From Histoplasma ohiense (taxonomy: Eukaryota > Ascomycota > Eurotiomycetes > Onygenales > Ajellomycetaceae): a stretch of DNA of 64,000 nt. Location of the stretch: the NCBI GenBank assembly GCA_017607445.1, contig JAEVHH010000006.1, positions 2,294,001 to 2,358,000 on the forward strand, read 5' to 3'. Position 1 is the first letter of the stretch. The number at the start of each line of letters is the position of its first letter. The notes beneath the pieces were generated by a model. That model had not been told where the DNA came from. It did not search any database and saw only the letters and a program-made list of their open reading frames with translations. A program made the translations under genes and the position numbers. This document shows positions 33,574 through 44,329 of this stretch, one piece after another.

Positions 33574-34228
33574 TGTTAAAAGTTAGTTAATAGGGGTATG
33601 TGCGGGTGCAGAGGGAGAAAAAGGGGGAGGTGTCCTGCATGGGGAAGTGACGGCGGAAATGCAGCAGGTGGTTGGGGCCATAATGTATATGTTGGGGCCA
33701 ACTGGGATGGCGTAGCATCGCTTCATTTTCATGTTCATTCGTTCGTTGATTCAATCATTTATTTTTGGTCTGCTTGTTTTATTTATCGGTAATTTTATAC
33801 ATGGTTAAGACATTTCACTAATTGATAATTCTCCATATATGTACAGTACATAGGTGAAAAAAGATGGAACAGGAAACGAGAAAATAAATAACAGCTTGAA
33901 CATTATGTCAACAAGAGAAAGCTAGAAACTCATGACCAAAGGAAAAATAGATAACGAACAAACGGAATCTCCGTATTCCAACACCTGCATTCTCGATGCC
34001 GGAAATGAGGGAGCCGGGTTTGCTTTTGCTGGTAGTACGGATCTGGACCCATGACGCATGTCGTAGGAATTCACGGCACAGCGAGCTGTACGAGAGAACA
34101 AAAGGACTGCGGCGCCATGGTAGCAAAATGGCACCACAAGCACAGGCGCTAACCGATTGAAGGATCCAACACAAAAAAGGAGACCAAAATTTAAAACAGA
34201 AGCAGAAAAAGCAGCACGATCCTATTTC
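33574..34228. other. 3' flank of SDHB
   Basis: No gene seen. The minus-strand frames at 33908-34174 look like downstream extensions without features. Confidence 0.5.
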
Positions 34229-35203
34229 TTACGCAAAGGCCATCATCTTCTTAATCTCCGCAATGGCCAGACCGGGGTTCAATCCCTTGGGGCACGTCCT
34301 CGTGCAGTTGAGAATGGTGTGGCATCTATACACACTCATGCTGTTGTCGAGGTGAGCCTTGCGCTCTTCGGTTTTCTCGTCGCGTGAGTCAATTAGCCAC
34401 CGGTAAGACTGCAGCAGGAGAGCGGGGCCGAGGTATTCTTCCGAGTTCCACCAGTAGGATGGACAGGCGGTTGAGCAGCAGGCGCACAGGATGCACTCGT
34501 AAAGACCATCGAGTTTTTTGCGGTCTGCGGGCGATTGGCGGATTTCGCGGCCCTACGAAATAAGATGAGAAAGTTTGCTTTATGAGAGATTTGTTATTTG
34601 TGAAGAGGGACGTTGAAGAACATACGTCTGGAGAAGGTGTGTCGCGCTGTAGGTATGGCTTGATTGATTTGTATTGCTTGTAGAAGTAGGTCAGATCGGG
34701 GACTAGATCTTTGACAACGTAGGTGTGAGGGAGAGGATAGATTCTGGACTCTTTGGTGGTCTCGGTAGGAATACGGCCTTTATAGTTCAGTATCAATCCA
34801 CATTAAAAGGTACAGTGGTGAACCTACATAAGCAAGCCAGGGTGTTAACGCCGTCAATGTTCATGGCACAGCTCCCGCAGATGCCCTCTCTGCAGCTTCT
34901 CCGGAAGGTCAGGGTGGGATCCTGCTCGTTCTTTATTCTGATCAGGGCATCCAGCACCATGGGCCCGGTCTTGTTCAGGTCGAGAGTATAGTCGTGCATG
35001 TAGGGCTTCTCGGTGGGCTTGTCCGGGTTCCATCTGTAGATCTTGAAGGTCTTGAGTCTTGGGGATTGTGAAGTCGACGGAGTAGATTGATCCGCGACCT
35101 TGGATGCAGTCTCCACGGTGGCGTAAGATCTCAAGGCTACGGAGGGGCGGAATAGAGGTCGAGAGGCCGCGAGTAGGCGGGATGTAGGGCGAAGGGAGGC
35201 CAT
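34229..35203 (-). CDS. sdhB: Succinate dehydrogenase iron-sulfur subunit, mitochondrial
   Basis: Three exons (34828-35203, 34626-34777, 34229-34552) give 283 residues of complex II subunit B, which passes electrons from succinate-reduced flavoprotein to ubiquinone. All three clusters are visible: CREGICGSC with a further Cys in NTLACLC for [2Fe-2S], CILCACC for [4Fe-4S] and CHTILNCTRTCP for [3Fe-4S]. The first 35 or so residues are Arg/Ser-rich (MASLRPTSRLLAASRPLFR), a mitochondrial targeting sequence. The intron 1 junction is set by LACLCRIPTET, with the split Cys codon restored by T|GC. The gene ends KKMMAFA. Its start lies 1.03 kb from the divergent gene at 36236. Confidence 0.97.
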
Positions 35204-35346
35204 ATCGACAGCTGCCTTCCAATTCCGAGAAGAGGGGCAATAACTCAGAGTTGGGATGTAGATGGATACCAGCGACCCGTAGTCGGTTGGTTCTTCAAAA
35301 GATTTTCCCTCGTGCTTGCCACTCTCCGCGTGGGGTCAATTGAAGC

Positions 35347-35377
<31 letters not shown>

Positions 35378-36235
35378 GTCTGCTGTTTGAGTGTGTTCTG
35401 CTTCAGTTTTCGCCAAGCTCAGTTATGTCAGCAGAGCTAGCCAATCACGGGGCTGTGATTACCAGTCAGTTCTTCGATGTCTCGTAGTTATAACTAGTTA
35501 ACGTTGATATTGATAGCTACTAGTATTGATATTGGTATTTATATGTTATTAACATTACTTAAACCGAGTCTGCACTCTAATCCCTCGAATTACCCCCTCT
35601 AGTATACCAAATAATGCGCGCTGGATACGAAACATTATTCCATCTTCGAACAGATTCACTGCCAAGCTTTAATCATGTGATAAATATCCTCCAGCAAGCC
35701 CTAATTCCCTATTTCGGCCAGGCCAACCTCTTCCATTCATCCATGTTGTTGATCTAGGGGACGGGAACCATCTCTGGGACCATGTCAGATTGATGAGACG
35801 CTGCTGTCCTTGGTCGCGACCATGGCCTGACATTCCGCTAGGGACCACACTCGTTTGTCCTGCGAATTCATTCATTCCCCTATTATCTACTCTGTCGACT
35901 GCCGTCCATTCATTCATTCATCCCCTGCTGAGGAGGCCTGCGCTTACTCTAGCTATACTACGTCCAGCCCCTGAATCCCGGCGCAAAGGCAGAAAATATT
36001 CTGGAGTCACAGAATTGGGTTAGACTTTGTTGTCTGGCCCACACTGGCATCCAGATAGATATAATCGGAGCTGATATACAGCCGTCACCTTCGCTATCCT
36101 TGGTCAGGAAACAATTCCTCGCAGGGCAGATTCATGAATACAATCGACTCTGATTTGTCATTTCGGACACACTCATTTAAACACATATCCCCGGGAAACA
36201 TCCAGACGAAAACCCTGTGGAAAGGAATATAGACA
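35204..36235. other. Divergent promoter region between SDHB and the DPBB gene
   Basis: About 1 kb shared upstream region. No coding frame has features. It contains the GTC repeat listed separately and ATTCATTCATTC-type short repeats near 35910-35920. Confidence 0.6.
35347..35375 (+). repeat. (CGT)n trinucleotide repeat
   Basis: Nine to ten CGT/GTC units about 145 bases upstream of the SDHB start codon, hence in its leader or promoter. Confidence 0.95.
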
Positions 36236-37270
36236 ATGGCCCAATCAATCAAGACTGTTTCCTCTCTCACCCGCACCGTCTCCTCAACCAGTGTTCGGAG
36301 CATCAGTAATGATGAAACCGCACCTCCTCACCCTCTCTGGGCAGCGCCTGTGCTCCCGCAGTCCGAGTCCACCTCGATAAAACATATGAAAACCGGTTCT
36401 TGTGTGCAAGTCTCCGTCTCCGAAATTCCCAAGCGCAAACCCGTCCTCATTCCCCCCAATCCTACCACCACAATTATAACAGCAGCACCATACCACGACT
36501 CCCCATTCGCGGAGAAAGGCGCTGGCGCCACCTCCGCAAATTCTCCCTGGCGATCCTTCATCAGCAAATTCAAACGTCCATTCATGAAATCGACGTCCGT
36601 CGCCGCAAGTCCATCACGACCACCCACATCACCAACACCACCAATAACGACAGCAACGCAAACCAACGACCTCAAAGCAAAACTCCCCTTCCAGTCTAAC
36701 AAGAAAAAACAACGTGTCTTCTTCATAGTCGGTGGAGTAGTCCTTCTCCACCTCATCCTCGTAATTGGGTTGACAGTGGGTCTTTCGGGGCGGAACAAGA
36801 GCAGTAATATCAATCATCACTCCTCTGCCGACCTCCCGCTACCCAACAACCATGGAGGGCCGTATACGGGCGATTTAACATATTATGACCCGGGACTGGG
36901 CGCTTGTGGGATTGGGAGTTCGGCTGGGGAGCCTGTGTGTGCTGTGTCGCATTATCTGTATGATGCGGTGTCTGTAGGGCCGAATCCAAATGCGAATCCG
37001 CTGTGCGGAAAGAAGTTAAGGTTGCGGAGGGCGGGGAGGAGTGTGGATGTTACAGTTGTGGATCGATGTAGGTTTTTTTGACCTCTTATTTTTCTGGCGT
37101 TTGCTGACTTTGTTTCTGTTGCAGGTGTTGGGTGCCAGCCAAATGATATCGATGTCTCGCTTAGCGTTTTCACGCAACTGGCGTTGGAAGAGCAGGGGCG
37201 TGTGGATGTGCAGTGGGCGTGGTTGGAGGATACACCCCTCCCGCGCACGCCCTCACGCCCGTCAGGGTAG
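36236..37270 (+). CDS. Membrane-anchored RlpA/expansin-like double-psi beta-barrel protein
   Basis: Two exons (36236-37067 and 37125-37270) give 325 residues. The N-terminal part of about 155 residues is Ser/Thr/Pro-rich and disordered. One membrane segment follows (VFFIVGGVVLLHLILVIGLT, after KKKQR), giving a type II anchor. The outer domain reads GDLTYYDPGLGACGIGSS, then CAVSHYLYDAV, NPLCGKKLRL, VTVVDRC-VGCQPNDIDVS and ends in a WAW segment. The paired TYY, CG, VVDRC and DVS motifs are those of the DPBB fold in fungal expansin-like proteins that act on or bind cell-wall polymers. The intron splits the Cys codon (T|GT). Without it the product stops just after DRC, so splicing is required. 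Confidence 0.85.
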
Positions 37271-37822
37271 CAGGTTGGAAGGTCCACACCTGCTGATATG
37301 TGGTGCTTATCCTGTGGATTTCGAGATACGAACTTGAATTTCTTGTTTTTTCTTTCTTTTTTATTATATTTCATTTTTGTTTTGTTTTGTTTTTATCATG
37401 GAAACCGATGTTTCTCGTTTCATCGTTTCGTTACTGTTTCGTTTCGGGCGAATGAAACGTTTCATGCGTATTTACTTGTTTTCGTTGTTGCGATTTCCTC
37501 CTCTTGGATATGATACCCACCTTACACCCAGCCCTTTTTTAGTATAAAAAGGCAAAACCCTTTCAACTTCTTGGTGCGTAGTAAGTAACATTCTTTGATT
37601 GTTGTTGGTATCGAATATATACATCGAGTGAATGATATGTTGTCAATGCGTATATCTCTATTTATATCTTTTGCTTGCGTCTAATATCCACCGCCAGAGA
37701 AAGCGGCTTGTTATCTTCAATTATTAAACTCTGATCGTGACATGACATGACATGAATGGAATACTCCCAATTGCCCCTCTCACCTCACAAACCCAAAAAT
37801 TTTTCACTCATAAACAAAACGA
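37271..37822. other. Convergent 3' spacer
   Basis: Lies between convergent genes. T-rich (37345-37400). No gene seen. Confidence 0.6.
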
Positions 37823-39542
37823 TCAATAATCAGGAAACTCCGGCTCGACTTCCTCTCTCCACGCCTTCAGTCCACCCCGGATATCTCCCACCCACCTCTC
37901 ACCGCCCCTATCAACACCCAGCTCTTTCAGCTTCCGCACCGCCACCTGGGAGTCATTCCCCAATCTACACACGACATGGATCGGTCTGGTCGGGTCCGTA
38001 TCGAGCAGAGATGAAGGGTACCAGGACGGGAGATTGAGAGCTGATGTACTTGCTACTGCGGACGTGCCATTTGGCGCTGTTTCAACAAGGGAGCCGGAGT
38101 TCAATTGCGTCGCGGAGGTAGAAGAAGAGGATGACAAGATCGACGAGATCGGAATATTAACACTCCCCTTCAGCGCGCCCAGGCCATATTGCACCGCCTC
38201 CCGCACGTCGATTAGAATCGGGCTTTCCCCCTCCCCCTCCTCTCCCCACCGCTCTTGATACCGCCTCCAATACTCCCGAGCCGATATCCGCTCCTCAGCC
38301 CCCAACAGCGCCTGCGCGCCAACCACCCCGCCGCAGAACTGTACATAATCCATCGACCCACTGCGCAGCGAGTCCAGTGTTATTGTCCGCGCCGTCGGCG
38401 AACAAGCTGCGCAGTCCTGTCGCCGTCGGCGCAGCCGTATGCTGCGGAATGGGGGACTAGAGAAGGCCGAGAAGAGGTGAAGGGTTGGTGATATTGTTGT
38501 GGACGTGGCTGACGTTGTCTGCGTGAGGACGCGGATCGCCTCGAGCGCTTGGAGGACGCCCATGACTGCGACGACGGGGCCGAGGATGCCGCCGTCGGCG
38601 CAGCTCGTGACGCTCGCGGCGGGAGGGGGTTTAGGGAACACACAGCGGTAGCACGGTCCTCCGGTGGTGGTGTCGGTTGGCAAGGAGGATAGTTGGTCTG
38701 TTGGCTTTTGGGGAGGGTAGTTGAGGACCATTAGCTGGCCCTCGGTGCGAAGCGCGGAGGCGGAAACGAGTGGTTTGCCTAGGATGACAGCGGTGTCGGA
38801 GATCAGGTAGCGGGTTGCAGGGTTGTCTGTGCAGTCTAGGATGAGATCGTAGGGACTGAAGATCGAAGGTGCGTCGGCGGGGGTAAGGTTGACGCGGTAG
38901 GGGATGTATTTGGGATACGGGTTCAATCTGGAGAGTTTATGTGTTGGTGAGATGTTTGCGTATCCAGTATTAATAGCAATATGACGTACTCTTTCAAATA
39001 CTGAATCGCGCTATCAACCTTGAACTTCCCCACATTCCTCGTCCGATGCAGCACCTGTCGATGCAGGTTCGATTCCTCGACCGTATCTCCATCTATGATT
39101 CCTATGGTTCCAACCCCAGCTCCAGCCAGATACATGGCAGCAGGGCATCCCAACCCCCCCGCGCCAACAATGAGGACCGAGGATTCGCGCAGTTTTAATT
39201 GCCCTGTATCAAAAGGATTCACAAATTAGCCTGTAGTTCTCCATTTTAGCAGCTTGTTCGAGGCCGGAACGCACCGTCAAGCCCGATCTGGTCCACAATC
39301 ATCTGCCGTCCATAGCGTCGATACTCATCCTGTTTGAGCGGATATCTGCGATTCCGTTCAGATGGCACTTCTCCCTTGTTCACAGTTTCCGGCTGGCTTG
39401 TGGTCGTCGTCGCTGTTGTCGGCCTCCCCGCCGCGATCTGCCGCTCAGTCCGTTCGAGGGCAGCATTGAGTTGGGAGAGCTGGGCTTCCGTGGTGGCGAT
39501 TTGCTGCTGGAGGAATTCGCGGGATTTTAAGAGGTCCTCCAT
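37823..39542 (-). CDS. uba4: Adenylyltransferase and sulfurtransferase Uba4/MOCS3 (CnxF type)
   Basis: Three exons (39275-39542, 38990-39203, 37823-38927) give 528 residues. The E1-like domain has VLIVGAGGLGCPAAMYLAGA for ATP, EESNLHRQ, and LDCTDNPATR. The CYRCVFP cysteines bind zinc, and a Cys in SVTSCADGGILGPV is the thioester-type residue. The C-terminal rhodanese domain (PILIDVREAVQYGLGAL) carries the persulfide Cys in HVVCRLGNDSQ. The enzyme activates and sulfurates Urm1 for tRNA 2-thiolation and the small molybdopterin-synthase subunit. The first about 65 residues form a coiled coil (EFLQQQIATTEAQLSQL), usual for fungal Uba4. A Ser/Thr-rich insert sits in the rhodanese domain. Confidence 0.95.
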
Positions 39543-40144
39543 CTCTTTGTCATTTTATGTTATCCTCCGACTACGCTTGGTCAAGAGGGCGTTCGCAGTA
39601 TGGCTGGATTCAGAAAAGAAAAGGGTGGGGGGGGGGTTAAGCGGGGTGATACAGGTTTTTACATCTGAACTTTAACTTTGGTTTTGGCACGTCGATTCTC
39701 TTTCAAAAATAGAAGCGAAACGATTCAGTATGTAGTTTGCAAATAGTATTGAATTAAATCATTGTGTGCTACTTTCGTTCCTCTTTCATGCCTTTTTCTT
39801 ATCATGATATTTTGTTAGAGGAAGACATGGTATTTGAACTTTTCAGATACTCTCAAACCAAAACTTCACCAAAGAAACTCTGTACACCGTTCTACATATC
39901 CCGCGGACCGTTTCTCATGGGCTATAGCTATCATCCATGTTGGTTCTCTATGTCCGAAGCTTTATCACTGATATAATAAAATCCTCCCTGCAGGTTGCAA
40001 AACTGCAAACCACGCAAACAAACAACCAGCAGCGTGCAGAGAGGATCCGGCATCTGCTCCAACTGAAGCGAGGCCGAGATAGGCAACCTATGGTAGGAGC
40101 GTGTGACCATTCGTAAAATAAAAGAAAAGAGATAATACACCCTT
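39543..40144. other. Spacer between Slx9 3' end and Uba4 promoter
   Basis: No gene seen. It has a run of 10 G at 39627-39636. The Uba4 promoter should be here. Confidence 0.55.
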
Positions 40145-40815
40145 TCATGTTGGCCGCGCAGCCTTATTAAATTCTGGATTCTGGTCGATTGTCTGTGTAA
40201 TAAAACTACGCAACGCCGCCCAACGATTCGATGTGGGAACGTTCTCGGGTCCCGGCTGCAGCCGTGGATGTGGCTGCGTATGATTTGAGAATTCTGCATC
40301 AATAGGAGGCGAAGGCGCCACAACCGCCATCTGCGCCAGATTCCTCGCAAACCGCTCCCTCTCCCTCCGATCGAGCATCTCCTTTCTCTTCATTGCGCCG
40401 GGCTTATGTTTCAAACTTTTCTGCCGGATGATGTTCACCTGGCCGGCCATCGCCCCTCTATGTCCATCGTTATGATTAGGGCTCTTATTTTCATCACCGG
40501 CGTCAGGCAGCGCATCAACGAGAGAATCGAGATTGGCGACTAGTTTCTTCGAGGGACGACGTCGCTTTAGGGTCTTGGTGCGCGGCTTCTCAATTCTGGA
40601 AAGGAAGACGGAATGTTTTATTTGGCGTTTGTCTTTTTTGTTTGTGCGGAAGGTTGGGGTGTCAGAGAAGGGACCGGAGGGGATGGGAGTGGTAGCTGAT
40701 TTCCGGACAATTTTGGCCCGGCTTGTGGTACGTGTTTTGGGGGCGACTGGGGCCTGTTGAGTTCGTTAGAAGTGAAAAGCGGCGAAACAAGGGTTCTAAA
40801 AGTTAGGAATACCAT
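40145..40815 (-). CDS. slx9: Ribosome biogenesis protein Slx9
   Basis: Two exons: the start codon alone (40813-40815) and 40145-40753, giving 203 residues. The 59-nt intron begins with the GT directly after ATG (GTATTC) and ends CTAACGAACTCAACAG. Joining gives MAPVAPKTRTTSRAK, the usual Slx9 N-terminus, whereas reading through without splicing shifts frame and ends in a Pro-rich nonsense tail at NAK. Core motifs follow: KKDKRQIKHSVFLSRIEK, LKRRRPSKKLVANLDSL, KSLKHKPGAMKRKE and ERERFARNLAQM. The protein is basic and nucleolar, and Slx9 helps 40S pre-ribosome maturation and export. Confidence 0.88.
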
Positions 40816-41948
40816 GGTGATCGGGTTATGAAGAGTAGTTGTTGGTCTCGTATACGGCTTCGAGCTGTTTGACTGCGGGGAGGAGACGGTCTCAAATGGT
40901 AGCAAGCGCGCGGAGGATAAAGTTTGTTCGCTAAAATAAACGCGCGGTTAAATATCCATAAAACATATCAACTCTTGAATTCTCCATCAAAATTATTCGG
41001 CTTGTTCAATTAGAATCAGACTAGCTTGCACAAAACGCCCTTGCATAGGCAAATGGAACACATGTGAGTTAGCACATGGGAGGAATAAAATGAGCTGTTC
41101 CATCCAGACCGAGGTTGGGCATCTGATCCACCAGATGGATCATACAGCATCGGTTGGGTCTCTTGCAAACGATCGGGAACAGTGGAAACGCCAAGAACAC
41201 CCAGGAACGACCGCCCGCCGAAGGGTCTAGCCATAAGAACAAGCTTTAGGTTCAGGGACTCCGGGACAGTGGCGGATTTCGAGAGGAATTGTCCATCTGC
41301 TTGTATCTTTGCGGGTATCTATCCAAAGGGCTTTCAAAGCCGTGCGGGACTTGCTGGATGACAGAGCTGCAATGGCCTTCCCGTAATCCAGATGCTTCTT
41401 TTCCTCTCAGCACAAGAAAATACCGGTTGTTGAGTCCTCTCTGCTTCCAAACCTTCCTCCGCCAAACAGGCCAAACAGGCCAAACAGACCCGGCGTCTGG
41501 ACCGGGCAGTGGCGGCTGAGGCTTCTGCCCCACCGTTCTCCCTGTTGGGCCATTGCCAGCCAATCACAGGCCGCTATCTAACCGCAGCCCATCTCGGTGG
41601 GAGAAATTTCCTGTTTGGGCGATTCAGATGTGGCCTCGGTTCCTGATTGATCTTTATCTCTGCGACCTTGCATCTGGGATCCTGCCACAGATCGAGTCCC
41701 GGGCCCAGGTATCCGCCTTCGCTGCCATCTGCGCCTTGTGAATGTCCCGTATCTCTCCACGGCCAATTCGTGTCTCACCGCCTGCAGCACCGTTTCTCTT
41801 CCTCTTGGCCCCACGTTTCTGCGCTGGCACCCGAGTCAATCGCCACACCTATCATTTAAATACCAGTATTGCCTGCTCACCCCCCCATCCTCGTCTAGCT
41901 TTCACATATACCTCTTTCTGTCCCAAGTTACTTGCGCGCTCGTACACC
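40816..41948. other. Divergent promoter region Slx9 / GPD
   Basis: About 1.1 kb between divergent start codons. Open frames on both strands lack features. The C-rich tract 41878-41890 just upstream of GPD is typical of strong fungal promoters (pyrimidine-rich leader), as is the CT-rich leader to 41948. Confidence 0.5.
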
Positions 41949-43372
41949 ATGGCTGGCCTGACACCACACGGGAGGCGGCACAAGGTGACCGTGATAGGCT
42001 CTGGAAATTGGTATGTATTCTCATTCTTTGAACGACATAATTTTCTGACCTAACTTGATATATATGTTTGCAGGGGCTCGGTAATTTCCAAAATGGTCGC
42101 TGAAAATGCGGCAGCTAACCCAGACCTCTTCGAACCAACAGTGCAGATGTGGGTATACGAGGAGAATGTCGAAGTGCCCCAATCTTCAAAACACTACAAC
42201 AGGGAATTGCCTATCTGTACGGGATCCCAGAACCTGACTGAGATCATCAACCAACTCCACGAGAACGTCAAATACCTGCCCAACATCACCTTGCCAGAAA
42301 ATCTCCGCGCAAACCCTTCCCTGGAAGACGCTGTCAAGAATTCCACCATCCTCGTCTTCAACCTACCCCACCAGTTTATCAATAACATCTGCGACAGGCT
42401 CAAGGGCCACATCGTCCCCTATGCTCGCGGCATATCATGCATCAAGGGCGTCAACGTCACCGCCGACGATGGCGTAAGCCTCTTCTCCGAAACTATCGGC
42501 CGCAAGCTAGGTATCTACTGCGGCGCCCTCTCGGGAGCCAACATCGCCAGCGAGATCGCCAAGGAGCTCTACTCTGAAACTACAATAGCCTACGACCCGC
42601 CCCATATGGACTCCAAAGCCCCCACGCCTAGAGGCCTCTCCCCCGCTCCCTCCATCGCGAACATCAATATCCCCCGCCCGCAGGACGTCGTCGTGCACTT
42701 TGAACACAAGGACTCCTCCGGCAAGTTCTCCAAAGTCAAACTCCAGGCGTTACCGCCCGAATACCCGCCAATCGACCACAAGCTTATCAAATCTCTCTTC
42801 CACCGCCCGTACTTCCACGTGCGTGTCGTCAGCGATGTCGCGGGTGTGTCTCTGGGTGGCGCACTGAAGAACATCGTTGCGCTAGCTGCAGGCTTCGTCG
42901 ATGGGAAGGGGTGGGGCGATAATGCAAAAGCAGCCGTGATGCGCGTTGGGCTGCTGGAGATGGTGAAGTTTGGTACGATGTTCTTTGGTGCATCGGTGAA
43001 CTCGCAGACATTCACGGAAGAGAGCTGCGGGGTTGCGGATCTGATCACGAGCTGTAATGGAGGAAGGAATCATCGCTGTGCAAAGCTGAGTATCGAAAGG
43101 GGGCTGAGTGTTGACGAAGTGGAGAAGCAGGAGCTCAACGGGCAGATGCTGCAGGGGACGTTGACAGCGAAGGAGGTTAATATATTTTTGAAGAATAAGG
43201 GGTTGGAAGGGGAGTTCCCGCTTTTCACCGCGGTTTATAGTATGTATTTCATCATCGTCTCCCCTTCCTCCTTCCCCCTTTCGGAGTAGATGAGCTGGAA
43301 ACTAACAATGCTACAGGGATTCTGATAGGAGAGGTGCAAGTGGAAGATTTACCCAGCCTGATTGAACGCTAG
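41949..43372 (+). CDS. gpd1: Glycerol-3-phosphate dehydrogenase (NAD+)
   Basis: Three exons (41949-42010, 42074-43239, 43317-43372) give 427 residues. It reduces dihydroxyacetone phosphate to glycerol 3-phosphate, feeding osmoprotective glycerol and lipid synthesis. VTVIGSGNWGSVISKM across junction 1 is the NAD site. GALSGANIASEIAKE, LGGALKNIVALAAGFVDG (catalytic Lys) and GVADLITSCNGGRN (substrate Arg) are all intact. It is longer than yeast Gpd1 (391 residues) because of an insert after IAYDPPHMD that is rich in Pro/Ser. The last exon is only 56 nt (RILIGEVQVEDLPSLIER) and the frame without it ends in intron sequence. The product is cytosolic and normally Hog1-responsive; note the degenerate Hog1 paralogue at 23022. 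Confidence 0.96.
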
Positions 43373-44329
43373 ATGGAAAGGGTTTTAAACATGGGATGAT
43401 GGAAGTACCATTCGTCTCGGCACATGCGTTATAATTATCATCCTTATCATGGTCGTTTTTATGTTTTGCTGCATATTTGGTGGTTGCCCTGCTTTGCCTT
43501 TCAAGAAGGTGGTTTAATATTCACATATATGCTTGAAGATTGACGACCCCTTCCGATTTTCTCCGACGTGCACTGCATTGCATTTCCCGTCTGTTCGAAG
43601 TTCGTGTCGACCTATGCCTATCTCACGGATACGGGACCCGTCAACACGGACTTCTGTGTCGCGCACGTATGATTGTTAAGCCTAAAAATGGTGGGTTGGT
43701 GTTTTGAGAAGGGCATTGATTTTGATTTTTGTTTTATTCTTCCTACTTTCCAAAAGTTAAATCATAAATTTATAGCGATACTTAATGTCATCTGCCAAGT
43801 AGATACAGTATACGGTATAAATGGCACATCTTATTGATGACACAATAACGAAATATATGCTAGGACCATATGCTGAGATGGTCATAATACCAAACCGAAT
43901 GCTTTTCCACTAGCCTGAAAGGAAATCTCCCATTAGCACCAGCCCATGGTCAGTTGGTTTTAAGTCACATATGACTATATATCTTCCGGATGTTCCTCCA
44001 GATGTGGCAGATGATGATGTCAGCGGCCGAAAACCTGACAACCTCAAAACAACATTTCAATCACGCCCGCCGCCTTGTCCCGTCGGTTTCCTTGAGTTCC
44101 TGTTAGCGGTACATTCCTGCACGGGAGTTATATCTTATATGGATGAGTCCCTCGCGCTGGATTCCACTCTCATGCCCTTATGCCATGTTGCATCCCGCGC
44201 TCTCTCTTCCCCCGCATACCCTTTTCATCACAGTCCATTTGAAAGATACTAGCACATTGGGCAAACAAAAGATTAGGAAAAAAGAACAGGCTCGATAGAC
44301 ATTAGATCTCCTATAGCCAACTCAGAAAC
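43373..44329. other. Spacer GPD / glycogen debranching enzyme
   Basis: No gene seen. The region 44100-44329 should hold the promoter of the next gene. Confidence 0.55.

Noticed and set aside
36328..36813. 161-codon frame antisense to the DPBB gene
   Set aside because: Shadow of the Ser/Thr/Pro-rich plus-strand coding region; the plus frame has TM, DPBB motifs and a working intron.
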